From positions 240,910 through 304,909 of the forward strand of contig NZ_OZ060378.1 of assembly GCF_964059065.1 (NCBI RefSeq): a DNA stretch of 64,000 nucleotides, in the 5' to 3' direction. Within the stretch, counting starts at the first letter, position 1. Each line of letters begins with the position of its first letter. Under the pieces are notes generated by a model, which worked only from the letters and a program-made list of their open reading frames with translations, was not told the origin of the DNA and made no database searches. This stretch comes from Buchnera aphidicola (Panaphis juglandis). GTDB taxonomy: Bacteria; Pseudomonadota; Gammaproteobacteria; Enterobacterales; Enterobacteriaceae. This document shows positions 21,814 to 29,817 of this stretch, piece by piece. The position numbers and the translations under genes were made by a program.

Positions 21814-22065
21814 TTAATTTTTATAGGTTAATAAATTAATTTCTATAATAAAATTATGTGAAGTATTTTTATGCATTGTACAAGAAAGCATATTAGGTGT
21901 ATGGTTTATATATTTATTTATTATTAACAATAGTTCATTTTTTAAAGATAGAAAACTTTTAGTATCTATTATATTATTTTTTTTTTCAAAAATGATATTT
22001 AATCTTTTTTTTGCAATAGATGCTGTATTTTTACGTCGAGATAAAAAAAAATCTAATAATGACAC
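21814..22065 (-). CDS. minE: cell division topological specificity factor MinE
   Basis: Drives MinCD oscillation so that septa form at mid-cell. The best start is a GTG at 22065: the product then begins (M)[21 protein letters not shown], aligned with E. coli [22 protein letters not shown], and GGAG lies 8 bases before the GTG. That gives 83 residues (E. coli 88) and a 4-base gap after the minD stop. An in-frame ATG at 22110 exists but lies inside minD and would add 15 unlike residues. The C-terminal topological domain is present but divergent. Confidence 0.88.
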   Translation of the reverse strand: [83 protein letters not shown]

Positions 22066-22069
22066 TTGT

Positions 22070-22879
22070 TTATCTCCAAAATAATCTTTTAAAAAAATTT
22101 TTTTTTTCATTTAAAAATCTAAATTTACATTTTTTTCCGAGTAGTCTGTTTACAGTATCAAGATATGCTTGTCCTGCTTGAGAATGATGATTTAAAATAA
22201 TTGATTCTCCTTGATTTGATGCTTTCAATACCGAAGCATCTTCTGGTATAACTCCAATTAATGGAATTCGAAGAATATCTAATACATCATTCATACTTAA
22301 CATATCTCCTTGATTCACACGAACTGGATTATATCTATTCAATAGTAAAAATTCTTTTACTGGTGATAAATTTTTTTCAGATCTTCTTGAATAAGAAGAA
22401 ATAATCCCTAACATTCGATCAGAATCACGAACAGAAGATACTTCAGGATTAGTCACGATAATTGCTTCATCAGCAAAATATATTGCTAAAACTGCACCAT
22501 TTTCAATCCCAGCAGGAGAATCACAAATAATAAACTGAAAATTCATATCTAACAATTTATTTAAAATTAAATGAACTCCATTTTTTGTTAAAGAACTTTT
22601 GTTTCGTGTTTGTGAAGCAGGTAAAATAAATAAATTATCAGTATATTTATCTTTTATAATAGCTTGATTAATAGTAGCATCGCCTTCAATCACATTAATT
22701 AAATCGTATACAACACGTCTCTCACAACCCATAATTAAATCTAAATTTCTTAAGCCAATATCAAAATCAATTACTATAGTCTTTTTACCATTTTTTGCAA
22801 GACCTGTTGCTATTGCTGCACTGGAAGTAGTTTTTCCAACACCACCTTTACCTGATGTAACTGTAATAATACGCGACAT
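22070..22879 (-). CDS. minD: septum-site determining ATPase MinD
   Basis: Membrane-associated ATPase that recruits MinC and oscillates under MinE. From the ATG at 22879 the protein has 269 residues (E. coli 270) and starts MSRIITVTSGKGGVGKTTSS with the deviant Walker A motif (residues 10-17). DFDIGLRNLDLIMGCERRVVYD and CDSPAGIENGAVLAIYFADEA follow. The C-terminal amphipathic membrane-targeting helix reads FFKRLFWR. An in-frame ATG at 22897 is possible but lacks family support; GGAAT lies just before the chosen start. Order minC-minD-minE as in E. coli. Confidence 0.97.
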   Translation of the reverse strand: MSRIITVTSGKGGVGKTTSSAAIATGLAKNGKKTIVIDFDIGLRNLDLIMGCERRVVYDLINVIEGDATINQAIIKDKYTDNLFILPASQTRNKSSLTKNGVHLILNKLLDMNFQFIICDSPAGIENGAVLAIYFADEAIIVTNPEVSSVRDSDRMLGIISSYSRRSEKNLSPVKEFLLLNRYNPVRVNQGDMLSMNDVLDILRIPLIGVIPEDASVLKASNQGESIILNHHSQAGQAYLDTVNRLLGKKCKFRFLNEKKNFFKRLFWR

Positions 22880-22908
22880 ATATTTATTCCAAGCCAATAA
22901 ATTTAAAT

Positions 22909-23628
22909 TTATGATAATAACATCATGGATAGAATATCATTTTTAAAAAAAATACGCACTCCGCGTCCTATAAAATTAGGTTCAATTTGATCTATTAATA
23001 AATACTCTCCTGCTATTGAAACCAATTCAGCAAAAAAATTGGTACAAAAAATATTTTTTGTTTTATCTCCATTTACCCCAGCTAAAACACGGCCTCTCAT
23101 TATTCCAAAAATATAAATATTACCGTCTGCAATCAATTCTGCACCAGTATTAACATTATTAATAATGATTAAATCAGATTTATGAACATAAATCTTTTGT
23201 CCTGAACGTACCGGAACAGTAATTACTTTAGTTTGAAGTAATTTATGATTTTGATTACAAATATTTTTATAGTATAATTCTCTTTTTTCAATAATTTTTT
23301 TATTTTTTGATAAAATCGGTATACCTGATTTTATAATTTTTTTTTTTACTATATATTTCATGTTATCATCAACACCAATTATTTTGATTCTAGTATTTAT
23401 GATTGCTTTATACATTTCTTCCCATTCTACAGAATCTGTTAAATTTTGAACATTTAAAATTACTGAAGCGTTATTAAAAAATCTAGGAGCTTCTTTTATT
23501 TTTTTTAATATTGCATGTTGAACCATATCTACGGCATTACTATTAATATACAACATGAGACATGTAAGAACACTACTTTTAAATTCAATCGGTTGTTTTT
23601 TTAACATACATGACATATTTATCATCAT
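22909..23628 (-). CDS. minC: septum-site inhibitor MinC
   Basis: Inhibits FtsZ polymerisation away from mid-cell when recruited by MinD. It has 239 residues (E. coli 231). The N-terminal domain (PIEFKSSVLTCLML, about 13-26) is divergent, while the C-terminal beta-helix domain is clear: VPVRSGQKIYVHKSDLIIINNVNTGAELIADGNIYIFG and RGRVLAGVNGD. The true start may be one of the methionines at residues 5 or 8, which align better with E. coli. It begins the min operon and is divergent from rsmC. Confidence 0.93.
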   Translation of the reverse strand: MMINMSCMLKKQPIEFKSSVLTCLMLYINSNAVDMVQHAILKKIKEAPRFFNNASVILNVQNLTDSVEWEEMYKAIINTRIKIIGVDDNMKYIVKKKIIKSGIPILSKNKKIIEKRELYYKNICNQNHKLLQTKVITVPVRSGQKIYVHKSDLIIINNVNTGAELIADGNIYIFGIMRGRVLAGVNGDKTKNIFCTNFFAELVSIAGEYLLIDQIEPNFIGRGVRIFFKNDILSMMLLS

Positions 23629-23753
23629 TATTTACTTATTTAATATTATCATATTAATATGAGAAAATTATTATAATTATTTTTAATATAATTTTTTTAC
23701 ATTTAATAGGGTTATTAAACCATAATAGTATAAAAAATAGGTTATATATATTT

Positions 23754-24761
23754 ATGTTAATTGATGAAAGTAAGGTGGTAATCAAAAATTTAAATAATAT
23801 TCAAGATAAAACGATTCTTTTTTCTGGAAATATTCATGATAATATTTTTCATTATTTTAATAATAAAAATAACAAAATTCATTTACAAAAATACTATGAT
23901 AAAAAAATCATTAATAATATTCATAATGATAATTATTCATTTAGAATGCTTCCTAAAAAATCCTTCATATTAAATTGTAAAATATTAGTATTTTTTTGGT
24001 TTAAAAATAAAAATGAATCCATATTTCAGTTAAAATATTTATTATCAATATTGGATACTAATAGTGAAATTTTTGTAGTTGGTAAAAATAAATTAGGAAT
24101 CAACAGTATAAAAAAAATGTTCCATAATATTATAGAATGGGTAAAAATTGATTACCAAAAAAAATGTTCTTTATATTATGGAAAAATTAAAAAAAAAATA
24201 ATATTTCAATTAAAAAAATATTTTCATCAACATGAATTATTTAATTTTAAAATTATGACATTACCTGGAATTTTCGGATATAAAAATATTGATTTTGGAA
24301 GCATGACTTTAATTGATACTTTTAATAAAAAAATTAAAGGAGAAGTACTAGACATCGGATCGGGATCAGGAATATTATCTATAGCAATGAAAAAAATATC
24401 TCAAAATTTAAAAATTACACTTGTAGATAATAATAGTACTGCATTAATATGCAGTAAATATAATTTAATTAAAAATAAAATATCAGGTAATGTATATTAC
24501 AGTAATATATTTTCCAATGTTAAAAATAAATTTAATTTAATTATTTCTAACCCACCAACTCATTATAATAATGGAAATAATTTAAATATTATTTATAAAA
24601 TTATTAAAGAATCAAAAAAATTTTTATATAAAAAAGGTGAATTAAGAATTGTTTTACATTCAAATATATCATGTAAAAAAATATTAAATAAAACATTTGG
24701 TAATTACAAAATTTTAATTAAAAAAAAACACTTCAATGTTTATCAATCAATTTATAAATAA
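23754..24761 (+). CDS. rsmC: 16S rRNA m2G1207 methyltransferase RsmC
   Basis: S-adenosylmethionine-dependent methylase of G1207 in 16S rRNA. It has 335 residues (E. coli 343). The N-terminal half, a degenerate methylase-like domain, is poorly conserved. The catalytic half has LPGIFGYKNIDFGSMTLI near 168, motif I EVLDIGSGSGILSIAMKK near 202, and motif IV as SNPPT near 264, where the family normally has NPPF. The C-terminus GELRIVLHSNISCKKIL and a final HFNVYQSIYK fit. Divergent from minC and convergent with tRNA-Leu. Given the motif IV change, activity is probable but not certain. Confidence 0.9.
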   Translation: MLIDESKVVIKNLNNIQDKTILFSGNIHDNIFHYFNNKNNKIHLQKYYDKKIINNIHNDNYSFRMLPKKSFILNCKILVFFWFKNKNESIFQLKYLLSILDTNSEIFVVGKNKLGINSIKKMFHNIIEWVKIDYQKKCSLYYGKIKKKIIFQLKKYFHQHELFNFKIMTLPGIFGYKNIDFGSMTLIDTFNKKIKGEVLDIGSGSGILSIAMKKISQNLKITLVDNNSTALICSKYNLIKNKISGNVYYSNIFSNVKNKFNLIISNPPTHYNNGNNLNIIYKIIKESKKFLYKKGELRIVLHSNISCKKILNKTFGNYKILIKKKHFNVYQSIYK

Positions 24762-24778
24762 AATTTTATTATTAATAA

Positions 24779-24862
24779 TACCCGGAGCGGGAATCGAACC
24801 CGCAAAGCTTTTACGCCGAGGGATTTTAAGTCCCTTGTGTTTACCGATTTCACCATCCGGGC
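24779..24862 (-). tRNA. leuZ: tRNA-Leu(UAA)
   Basis: Cloverleaf on the minus strand: the 5' arm GCCCGGA pairs with the 3' arm TCCGGGT (one G-U), discriminator A, T arm GCGGG TTCGATT CCCGC, a long variable arm as expected for leucine, and anticodon loop CTTAAAA with anticodon UAA. It directly follows tRNA-Cys on the same strand, as in the E. coli glyW-cysT-leuZ cluster. No encoded CCA. Confidence 0.95.
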
Positions 24863-24883
24863 AAAGATTTTTTAATTTATTTA

Positions 24884-24954
24884 AGGCGCGTTCTGGAATT
24901 GAACCAGATTATACGGATTTGCAGTCCGTCACATCACCAATCTGTCAACGCGCC
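24884..24954 (-). tRNA. cysT: tRNA-Cys(GCA)
   Basis: Minus-strand cloverleaf: acceptor GGCGCGT pairs with ACGCGCC, anticodon loop CTGCAAA with anticodon GCA, T arm CTGG TTCAATT CCAG. The discriminator base is U, the main identity element for cysteinyl-tRNA synthetase. It lies 21 bases upstream of tRNA-Leu(UAA); the glyW member of the E. coli cluster is not present in front of it. Confidence 0.96.
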
Positions 24955-25150
24955 ACATGATTTATCAAATCATATGTTTTATTTTAAACGTTATTATAAA
25001 TATTGTCCAATTATTTTTTAAAATTTTTATGTAATATCATAATAAGAATCATTAATAATTCTTTACAATTTATTCATATTATATAATAATATGAATGTTA
25101 TTTATTGAAATTAATTTTAAAATATTTAATTTTAATATTTGAAATATTTT

Positions 25151-25238
25151 GGAGGGGTGGCCGAGTGGTTTAAGGCAGCGGTCTTGAAAACCGCCGATGA
25201 GTACTACTTATCCGAGAGTTCGAATCTCTCCTCCTCCA
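25151..25238 (+). tRNA. serT: tRNA-Ser(UGA)
   Basis: Plus-strand cloverleaf: acceptor GGAGGGG pairs with CTCCTCC (one G-U), anticodon loop CTTGAAA with anticodon UGA, T arm GAGAG TTCGAAT CTCTC, and a long variable arm typical of serine tRNA. By my fold the discriminator is A, where enterobacterial serine tRNAs have G. Not cotranscribed with the neighbouring minus-strand tRNAs. Confidence 0.95.
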
Positions 25239-25790
25239 ATTTATAAAAATTATATGGATTAATTTAATAATAAATAATATATTTTATTTTTATGATAAAA
25301 TAAAATTTATCTTATTATCCTATAATAAAATATTTAAAATTTAAAATTTATTCTTAAAAAAGAATAAATTATAAAATAAATTTTCAAATTAACATTACGA
25401 TATAAATTTGTTCAATAAAAAATAAAAAAATAAAAAAATTATAATTTTAAATACATATAATATATCAAAAATTTATTTTTTATTAAAAATTATATAAATA
25501 TCATTCAATAAAATCATATATAATTAATAATATACTATAAATTTATAGTAATAGTATCCAAATAAAATACATTATTTTAAAAAATATTCATGATGCATAA
25601 AAAATTACATTTTTATTGAATTGAATAATATTTTAATATTTAAAAACCATTATGAATTTAAATTCATATGATTAAATACATTAAAATATAATATATCCAA
25701 TATATTATTAAATAATTAATGATATTTAAATTATAAAATATTTAATTATATACTGTTAAATATTAAAAATTAAAATTTATATGAAGAGAA
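25239..25790. other. gene-free A/T-rich stretch between tRNA-Ser and rluC
   Basis: No frame of useful length or protein-family match is visible in these 552 bases. It holds a perfect 11-bp stem with a 4-A loop (25345-25370) and two 18-base perfect palindromes (25533-25550 and 25651-25668). In E. coli, rne (RNase E) is divergent from rluC, so this gap could be the site of a lost or eroded rne; I see no recognisable RNase E sequence. Confidence 0.6.
25345..25370. terminator. stem-loop downstream of tRNA-Ser
   Basis: AATTTATTCTT (25345-25355), loop AAAA, then the exact complement AAGAATAAATT (25360-25370). The 11-bp stem lies about 107 bases past the tRNA-Ser end and could terminate its transcript. 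It is nearly all A/T with no T run after it, so the role is uncertain. Confidence 0.3.
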
Positions 25791-26741
25791 ATGAATATTA
25801 AAAATAATGTTTCTACATTACATATTTCTCATGAAACGAAAGATCAAAGAATTGATAATTTCATATGTTCTAAATTTCAAAAAACTAAAAAAAACTTATT
25901 ATATAAACTAATTAGAAAAGGTTTTATTAAAATTAATCAAAAAAAAATTTTACCATATTATAAATTAAAATCAGGAGACATATTATCATATCCTGATATC
26001 TTGAAATTAAAAAATACTAGTAACATTTCTCATATGTTAAATAAAAAATTAAAAAAAAAACTATTATCATGTATTCTATATGAAGATGATTATTTGTTAA
26101 TTATTAATAAACCTTCTGGAATAGCAGTTCATGGAGGTAGTGGATTAAAATTTGGAATTATTGAAATTTTTAGATACTTAAAACCAGAATGTCATTTTTT
26201 AGAATTAATACATCGAATTGATCGAGATACTTCTGGTGTTTTAATGTTAGCAAAAAAAAAAATGGCTTTAAGAAGTTTACATGAACAATTCCGAAACAAT
26301 GAAATCCAAAAACAATATTTTGCTTTATTACATGGACATCTAAAAAATAAAAATCTAGTTATTAAAACACCACTAAAAAAAAAAATCATAAAAAATAAAA
26401 AAAAAATTATTTCTGTTAATAATGATGGTAAAAAATCTATTAGTATTTTTAAAGTAAAAAAAAAACTAAAATCCAGTACAATAGTTTATATTACTCCAAA
26501 AACTGGACGTACACATCAAATAAGAGTACATGCTTCATATATTGGTCATCCAATTATTTTTGATCCCATTTATGGAAATTACATTCTAGACAATAATATT
26601 GATAAAAAATATAAAAAAAAAAAATTATTACTACATGCTTTAAGTATTAAATTCCAACATCCTAAAAATTTTCAAAAGTGTTTAATTCATGCTCCAATTA
26701 GTAATCGTTTTAAAAAACATGTAAATGATTTTAAAATATAA
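25791..26741 (+). CDS. rluC: 23S rRNA pseudouridine synthase (955/2504/2580)
   Basis: Makes three pseudouridines in 23S rRNA around the peptidyl transferase centre. It has 316 residues (E. coli 319). An N-terminal S4-like RNA-binding domain (about 18-65, RIDNFICSKFQKTKKNLLYKLIRKG) is followed by the RluA-type catalytic domain with HRIDRDTSGVLMLAKK, catalytic Asp146, and the later PKTGRTHQIRVHASYIGHPI. Several long A runs (11-12 bases) lie inside the gene but the frame is open. GAAGAGAA precedes the ATG as a weak ribosome-binding site. It heads the plus-strand run rluC-rpmF-fabD. Confidence 0.94.
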   Translation: MNIKNNVSTLHISHETKDQRIDNFICSKFQKTKKNLLYKLIRKGFIKINQKKILPYYKLKSGDILSYPDILKLKNTSNISHMLNKKLKKKLLSCILYEDDYLLIINKPSGIAVHGGSGLKFGIIEIFRYLKPECHFLELIHRIDRDTSGVLMLAKKKMALRSLHEQFRNNEIQKQYFALLHGHLKNKNLVIKTPLKKKIIKNKKKIISVNNDGKKSISIFKVKKKLKSSTIVYITPKTGRTHQIRVHASYIGHPIIFDPIYGNYILDNNIDKKYKKKKLLLHALSIKFQHPKNFQKCLIHAPISNRFKKHVNDFKI

Positions 26742-26834
26742 TAATATTTTATTATCATTTTTTTAAAACTTAAAATCTTAATATTACTATATTCTTAATA
26801 TAAAAATAAAATATTTTAATAAAGGAAATACTAT

Positions 26835-27029
26835 ATGGCAGTTCAAAAAAGTAAACCAACACGATCAAAAAGAGGAATGCGAAGATCTCATGATAATCTT
26901 AAAATAACATTATTATCAAAAGATAAATTTAGTCAAGAAACACATATTAGACATAACATAACAAAAAAAATGTTCTATAAAGGTAAAAAAATCTTACAAA
27001 CAAATAAAAAAAAAAGTAAAAAAAATTAA
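26835..27029 (+). CDS. rpmF: 50S ribosomal protein L32
   Basis: Small large-subunit protein. It has 64 residues (E. coli 57), starting [19 protein letters not shown] after the Met, which is nearly identical to E. coli. The tail has an extra lysine-rich stretch (NKKKSKKN), probably produced by drift of the stop codon. AAAGGAAA lies before the ATG as a good ribosome-binding site. In E. coli rpmF is followed by plsX and fabH; here fabD comes next after 106 bases. Confidence 0.96.
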   Translation: MAVQKSKPTRSKRGMRRSHDNLKITLLSKDKFSQETHIRHNITKKMFYKGKKILQTNKKKSKKN

Positions 27030-27135
27030 TAAATTTATATTAGCATAAATATGTACATCATATTTATGTTAAATATTTAAATACTATATAATTCAAAAAA
27101 CATTTACTAAATAATAATTTTAATTTCAAATCAAT

Positions 27136-28077
27136 ATGATTAATGTATCGATGATATTTCCAGGACAAGGTTTACAAAAACCATGTCACTTAATAAATTT
27201 AAATCAATATAACCATATTATAAAAAATACATTTTATGAAGCATCAGAATATTTAAAAAATAATATGTGGAATATGATAAAAAATAAAAATAATGTTAAT
27301 AAAAAACATCATCAGTATATACAATCGATTACCTTTATTTCTTCAGTAGCATTGTATAGATTTTGGATAAAAATAAGTGGTATAAAACCAATAATTGCTT
27401 CTGGTCATAGTTTAGGTGAATATTCTGCTTTAGTATGTAGTAATGCAATTAAATTTTCAGATGCTATAAAATTGGTTCATAAAAGAGAATTAATGATGAA
27501 TAAACAAAGTTTAAAAAATAAATTACAAATGAATATGATTGTTGGTTTAGAAAAAAAAAAAATTTTAAATATATGTAAAAAATATTCAAAAAATAAAATA
27601 GTAAATATTGCAGCTATAAATACAAATAAACAAATTGTAATTTCTGGACATAAAAAATCAGTAGAAAATACAATCATTGCGTGTAAAAAAATGGGAGCAA
27701 AATATACTATTAAGCTACCGATCTCAATTGCTGCACATTGCTCTATTATGAAAAAAATAAGAAGAAATTTATCCAAAAAATTAAAAAAAATTAATATTAA
27801 AAATACTCAGTACCCTATTATTAGTAGTACATCAACAACACAATATAAATCAAAACATACAATAAGAAAATCTTTAATAGAACAACTTTTTAAACCTGTT
27901 CAATGGGAAAAAACAATGAAATTTATTATATCAAAATCTGATATTATATTAGAAGTTGGTACTAATGATTTCCTAACAAGGACATATAAAAAAAAAAATA
28001 ATAAAAAATTCATATCAATCAATTCAATAAAAAATATAAATTATATTTTACAACTATTAAATAACCATTATGATTAG
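27136..28077 (+). CDS. fabD: malonyl-CoA:ACP transacylase
   Basis: Loads malonyl groups onto acyl carrier protein for fatty-acid elongation. It has 313 residues (E. coli 309). IFPGQGLQ at the start, the nucleophile motif ASGHSLGEYSALV near residue 93, and the catalytic histidine in ISIAAHCSIM near 202 are present. FKPVQWEKTM and ILEVGTNDFLT mark the C-terminal part. It overlaps fabG by 8 bases. A run of 12 A (27551-27562) lies inside the frame. Confidence 0.95.
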   Translation: MINVSMIFPGQGLQKPCHLINLNQYNHIIKNTFYEASEYLKNNMWNMIKNKNNVNKKHHQYIQSITFISSVALYRFWIKISGIKPIIASGHSLGEYSALVCSNAIKFSDAIKLVHKRELMMNKQSLKNKLQMNMIVGLEKKKILNICKKYSKNKIVNIAAINTNKQIVISGHKKSVENTIIACKKMGAKYTIKLPISIAAHCSIMKKIRRNLSKKLKKINIKNTQYPIISSTSTTQYKSKHTIRKSLIEQLFKPVQWEKTMKFIISKSDIILEVGTNDFLTRTYKKKNNKKFISINSIKNINYILQLLNNHYD

Positions 28078-28807
28078 TACTAATAAAAAAATTGCAATTG
28101 TAACTGGAGCAAATCGAGGTATTGGTAAAACAATAATAAAAAAATTGTCTTCAAAAAATATATTTGTTATTGGAACATCAAGAAGTATTCAAGGAAAAAA
28201 TATTATCAATAAACAACTAAAAAATAATGGATTTGGAATTATTTTAAATATAAATGATACTTTTAAGGTATCACAAAATATAAAAAACATTTATACAGAA
28301 TTTGGTAAAATTGATATACTGATCAACAATGCTGCCATTAATCACGATCAACTGTTAATAAATATGAATTATAAAAACTGGAATAATGTTTTAGAAACTA
28401 ATTTAACATCAGTATTTTATATATCCCAACAAGTTATTAAATATATGATGAAAAAAAAGTATGGTAGAATAATCACTTTAGGATCAATTTCTGGTAGCAT
28501 TGGTAATATTGGACAAATTAATTATGCAACAACAAAATCAGGAATAATTGGATTCAATAAAACTTTAGCACTAGAAGTAGCAAAGTATGGTATCACATCT
28601 AACGTTATTGCTCCAGGTTTTATAGATTCTGGGATGACAAAAAATATTCATCAAAAAAAAAAAAAAAAATACTTGTTAAGCATACCTATGGGAAAATTTG
28701 GTAAAGCAAATGATATTGCAGCAGCAATATTATTTTTATCTTCAGAAGAAGCTTCATATATCACTGGACAAACTCTCCATATTAATGGAGGAATGTATAT
28801 GAATTAA
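28070..28807 (+). CDS. fabG: 3-oxoacyl-ACP reductase
   Basis: NADPH-dependent reduction of 3-ketoacyl-ACP in fatty-acid synthesis. It has 245 residues (E. coli 244). The dinucleotide motif is TGANRGIGK near residue 12, NNAAINHD is near 85, and the catalytic triad is Ser139, Tyr152 and Lys156 (GSISGSIG, NYATTKSG). The C-terminus SEEASYITGQTLHINGGMYM is conserved. A 17-base A homopolymer (28653-28669) encodes the lysines after HQ in the substrate-lid region, a likely slippage site. The frame is intact as given. Confidence 0.96.
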   Translation: MISTNKKIAIVTGANRGIGKTIIKKLSSKNIFVIGTSRSIQGKNIINKQLKNNGFGIILNINDTFKVSQNIKNIYTEFGKIDILINNAAINHDQLLINMNYKNWNNVLETNLTSVFYISQQVIKYMMKKKYGRIITLGSISGSIGNIGQINYATTKSGIIGFNKTLALEVAKYGITSNVIAPGFIDSGMTKNIHQKKKKKYLLSIPMGKFGKANDIAAAILFLSSEEASYITGQTLHINGGMYMN

Positions 28808-28903
28808 TATTTATAAAAATAAAAATATTAATTATTAAATTATACATGTAATATAAAAATATATACTTTATAAAACCACTACTTTAGATATTAAAATTCG
28901 CCT

Positions 28904-29146
28904 ATGAATACTATCAAAAAAAGAACTAAAAAAATTATTTCTAAAATATTAGAAATTAATATTTTAAATCTTAAAGAAAATACTAATTTAAAAGACGATT
29001 TAAAAATAGATTCACTGGATATTATCGAAATTGTAATGACTATAGAAGAAGAATTCAATATTGAAATTTCTGATACAGATATTGAAAAATTTGTTTATCT
29101 AAAAGATATAATAGAATGTATTCATAAACTAAAACAACATATATAA
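28904..29146 (+). CDS. acpP: acyl carrier protein
   Basis: Carries growing acyl chains on a phosphopantetheine attached to Ser37, in the motif DSLDIIEIVMTIEEEF. It has 80 residues (E. coli 78). The residues before the serine are KI rather than the usual GA, but the helix II recognition face is kept. It is less acidic overall than E. coli ACP because of lysines at both ends. It lies 96 bases after fabG and 14 before tmk. Confidence 0.95.
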   Translation: MNTIKKRTKKIISKILEINILNLKENTNLKDDLKIDSLDIIEIVMTIEEEFNIEISDTDIEKFVYLKDIIECIHKLKQHI

Positions 29147-29160
29147 GATTTTTTAAAACA

Positions 29161-29817
29161 ATGCATGAAATGAAGAATAAAAATCATAAAAAAAGTAAAT
29201 TTATTGTTGTAGAAGGTATTGACGGTTCAGGGAAAACCAATGCATGTCAAATTATTAAACATAAACTAGATAAAAATCAAATTAAAAATATTATTGTACG
29301 TGAACCTGGTAGTACTCCATTATCAGAAAAAATCAGGAAAATTATAAAAAATCATTGTCCATATGAAACTCTACATCAAAAAACCCTCCTATTATTAATT
29401 TATGCTGCAAGAATGCAGCTAATAAAAAACAAAATCCAACCATCATTAAAAAAAAATATATGGGTTATTGCAGATCGTCATGATTTGTCATCATTAGCAT
29501 ATCAAGGTGGAGGATTTAAAATAAATAAAAAACATATATTTTTTTTAAAAAAAATGATAGTAGGGAAATTAACTCCAGATTTAACTATATATTTAGATAT
29601 TCAACCAAAAAAAGCATTGCATCGTATTTTATTTAGAAATCAATTAGATTTCATTGAGAAAAAAAATTTAGAATTCTTTATAAGAACACGAAATATGTAT
29701 TTAAAAATGTTATCTAAAATAAATAAAAAAATTTTTATTAATGCAAATTTAAAAATAAATATTGTGCATCATGATATTATTAATCAATTTACTGAGTGGT
29801 TAAAGAAATATAAATGA
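29161..29817 (+). CDS. tmk: thymidylate kinase
   Basis: Phosphorylates dTMP to dTDP. It has 218 residues (E. coli 213), with a short extra N-terminus. The P-loop is EGIDGSGKTNA near residue 18-28, REPGSTPLSEKIR follows, and the DR(H) motif is VIADRHDLSSLAYQGGG near 100. An LID-like stretch RNQLDFIEKKNLEFFIRTR is present. The stop overlaps the holB start in an ATGA, so the two are translationally coupled. Confidence 0.95.
   Translation: MHEMKNKNHKKSKFIVVEGIDGSGKTNACQIIKHKLDKNQIKNIIVREPGSTPLSEKIRKIIKNHCPYETLHQKTLLLLIYAARMQLIKNKIQPSLKKNIWVIADRHDLSSLAYQGGGFKINKKHIFFLKKMIVGKLTPDLTIYLDIQPKKALHRILFRNQLDFIEKKNLEFFIRTRNMYLKMLSKINKKIFINANLKINIVHHDIINQFTEWLKKYK

Noticed and set aside
27477..27776. 99-codon hydrophobic minus-strand frame opposite fabD
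   Set aside because: Lysine codons read backward give Phe/Leu-rich pseudo-membrane proteins throughout this window; fabD is clearly the real gene.
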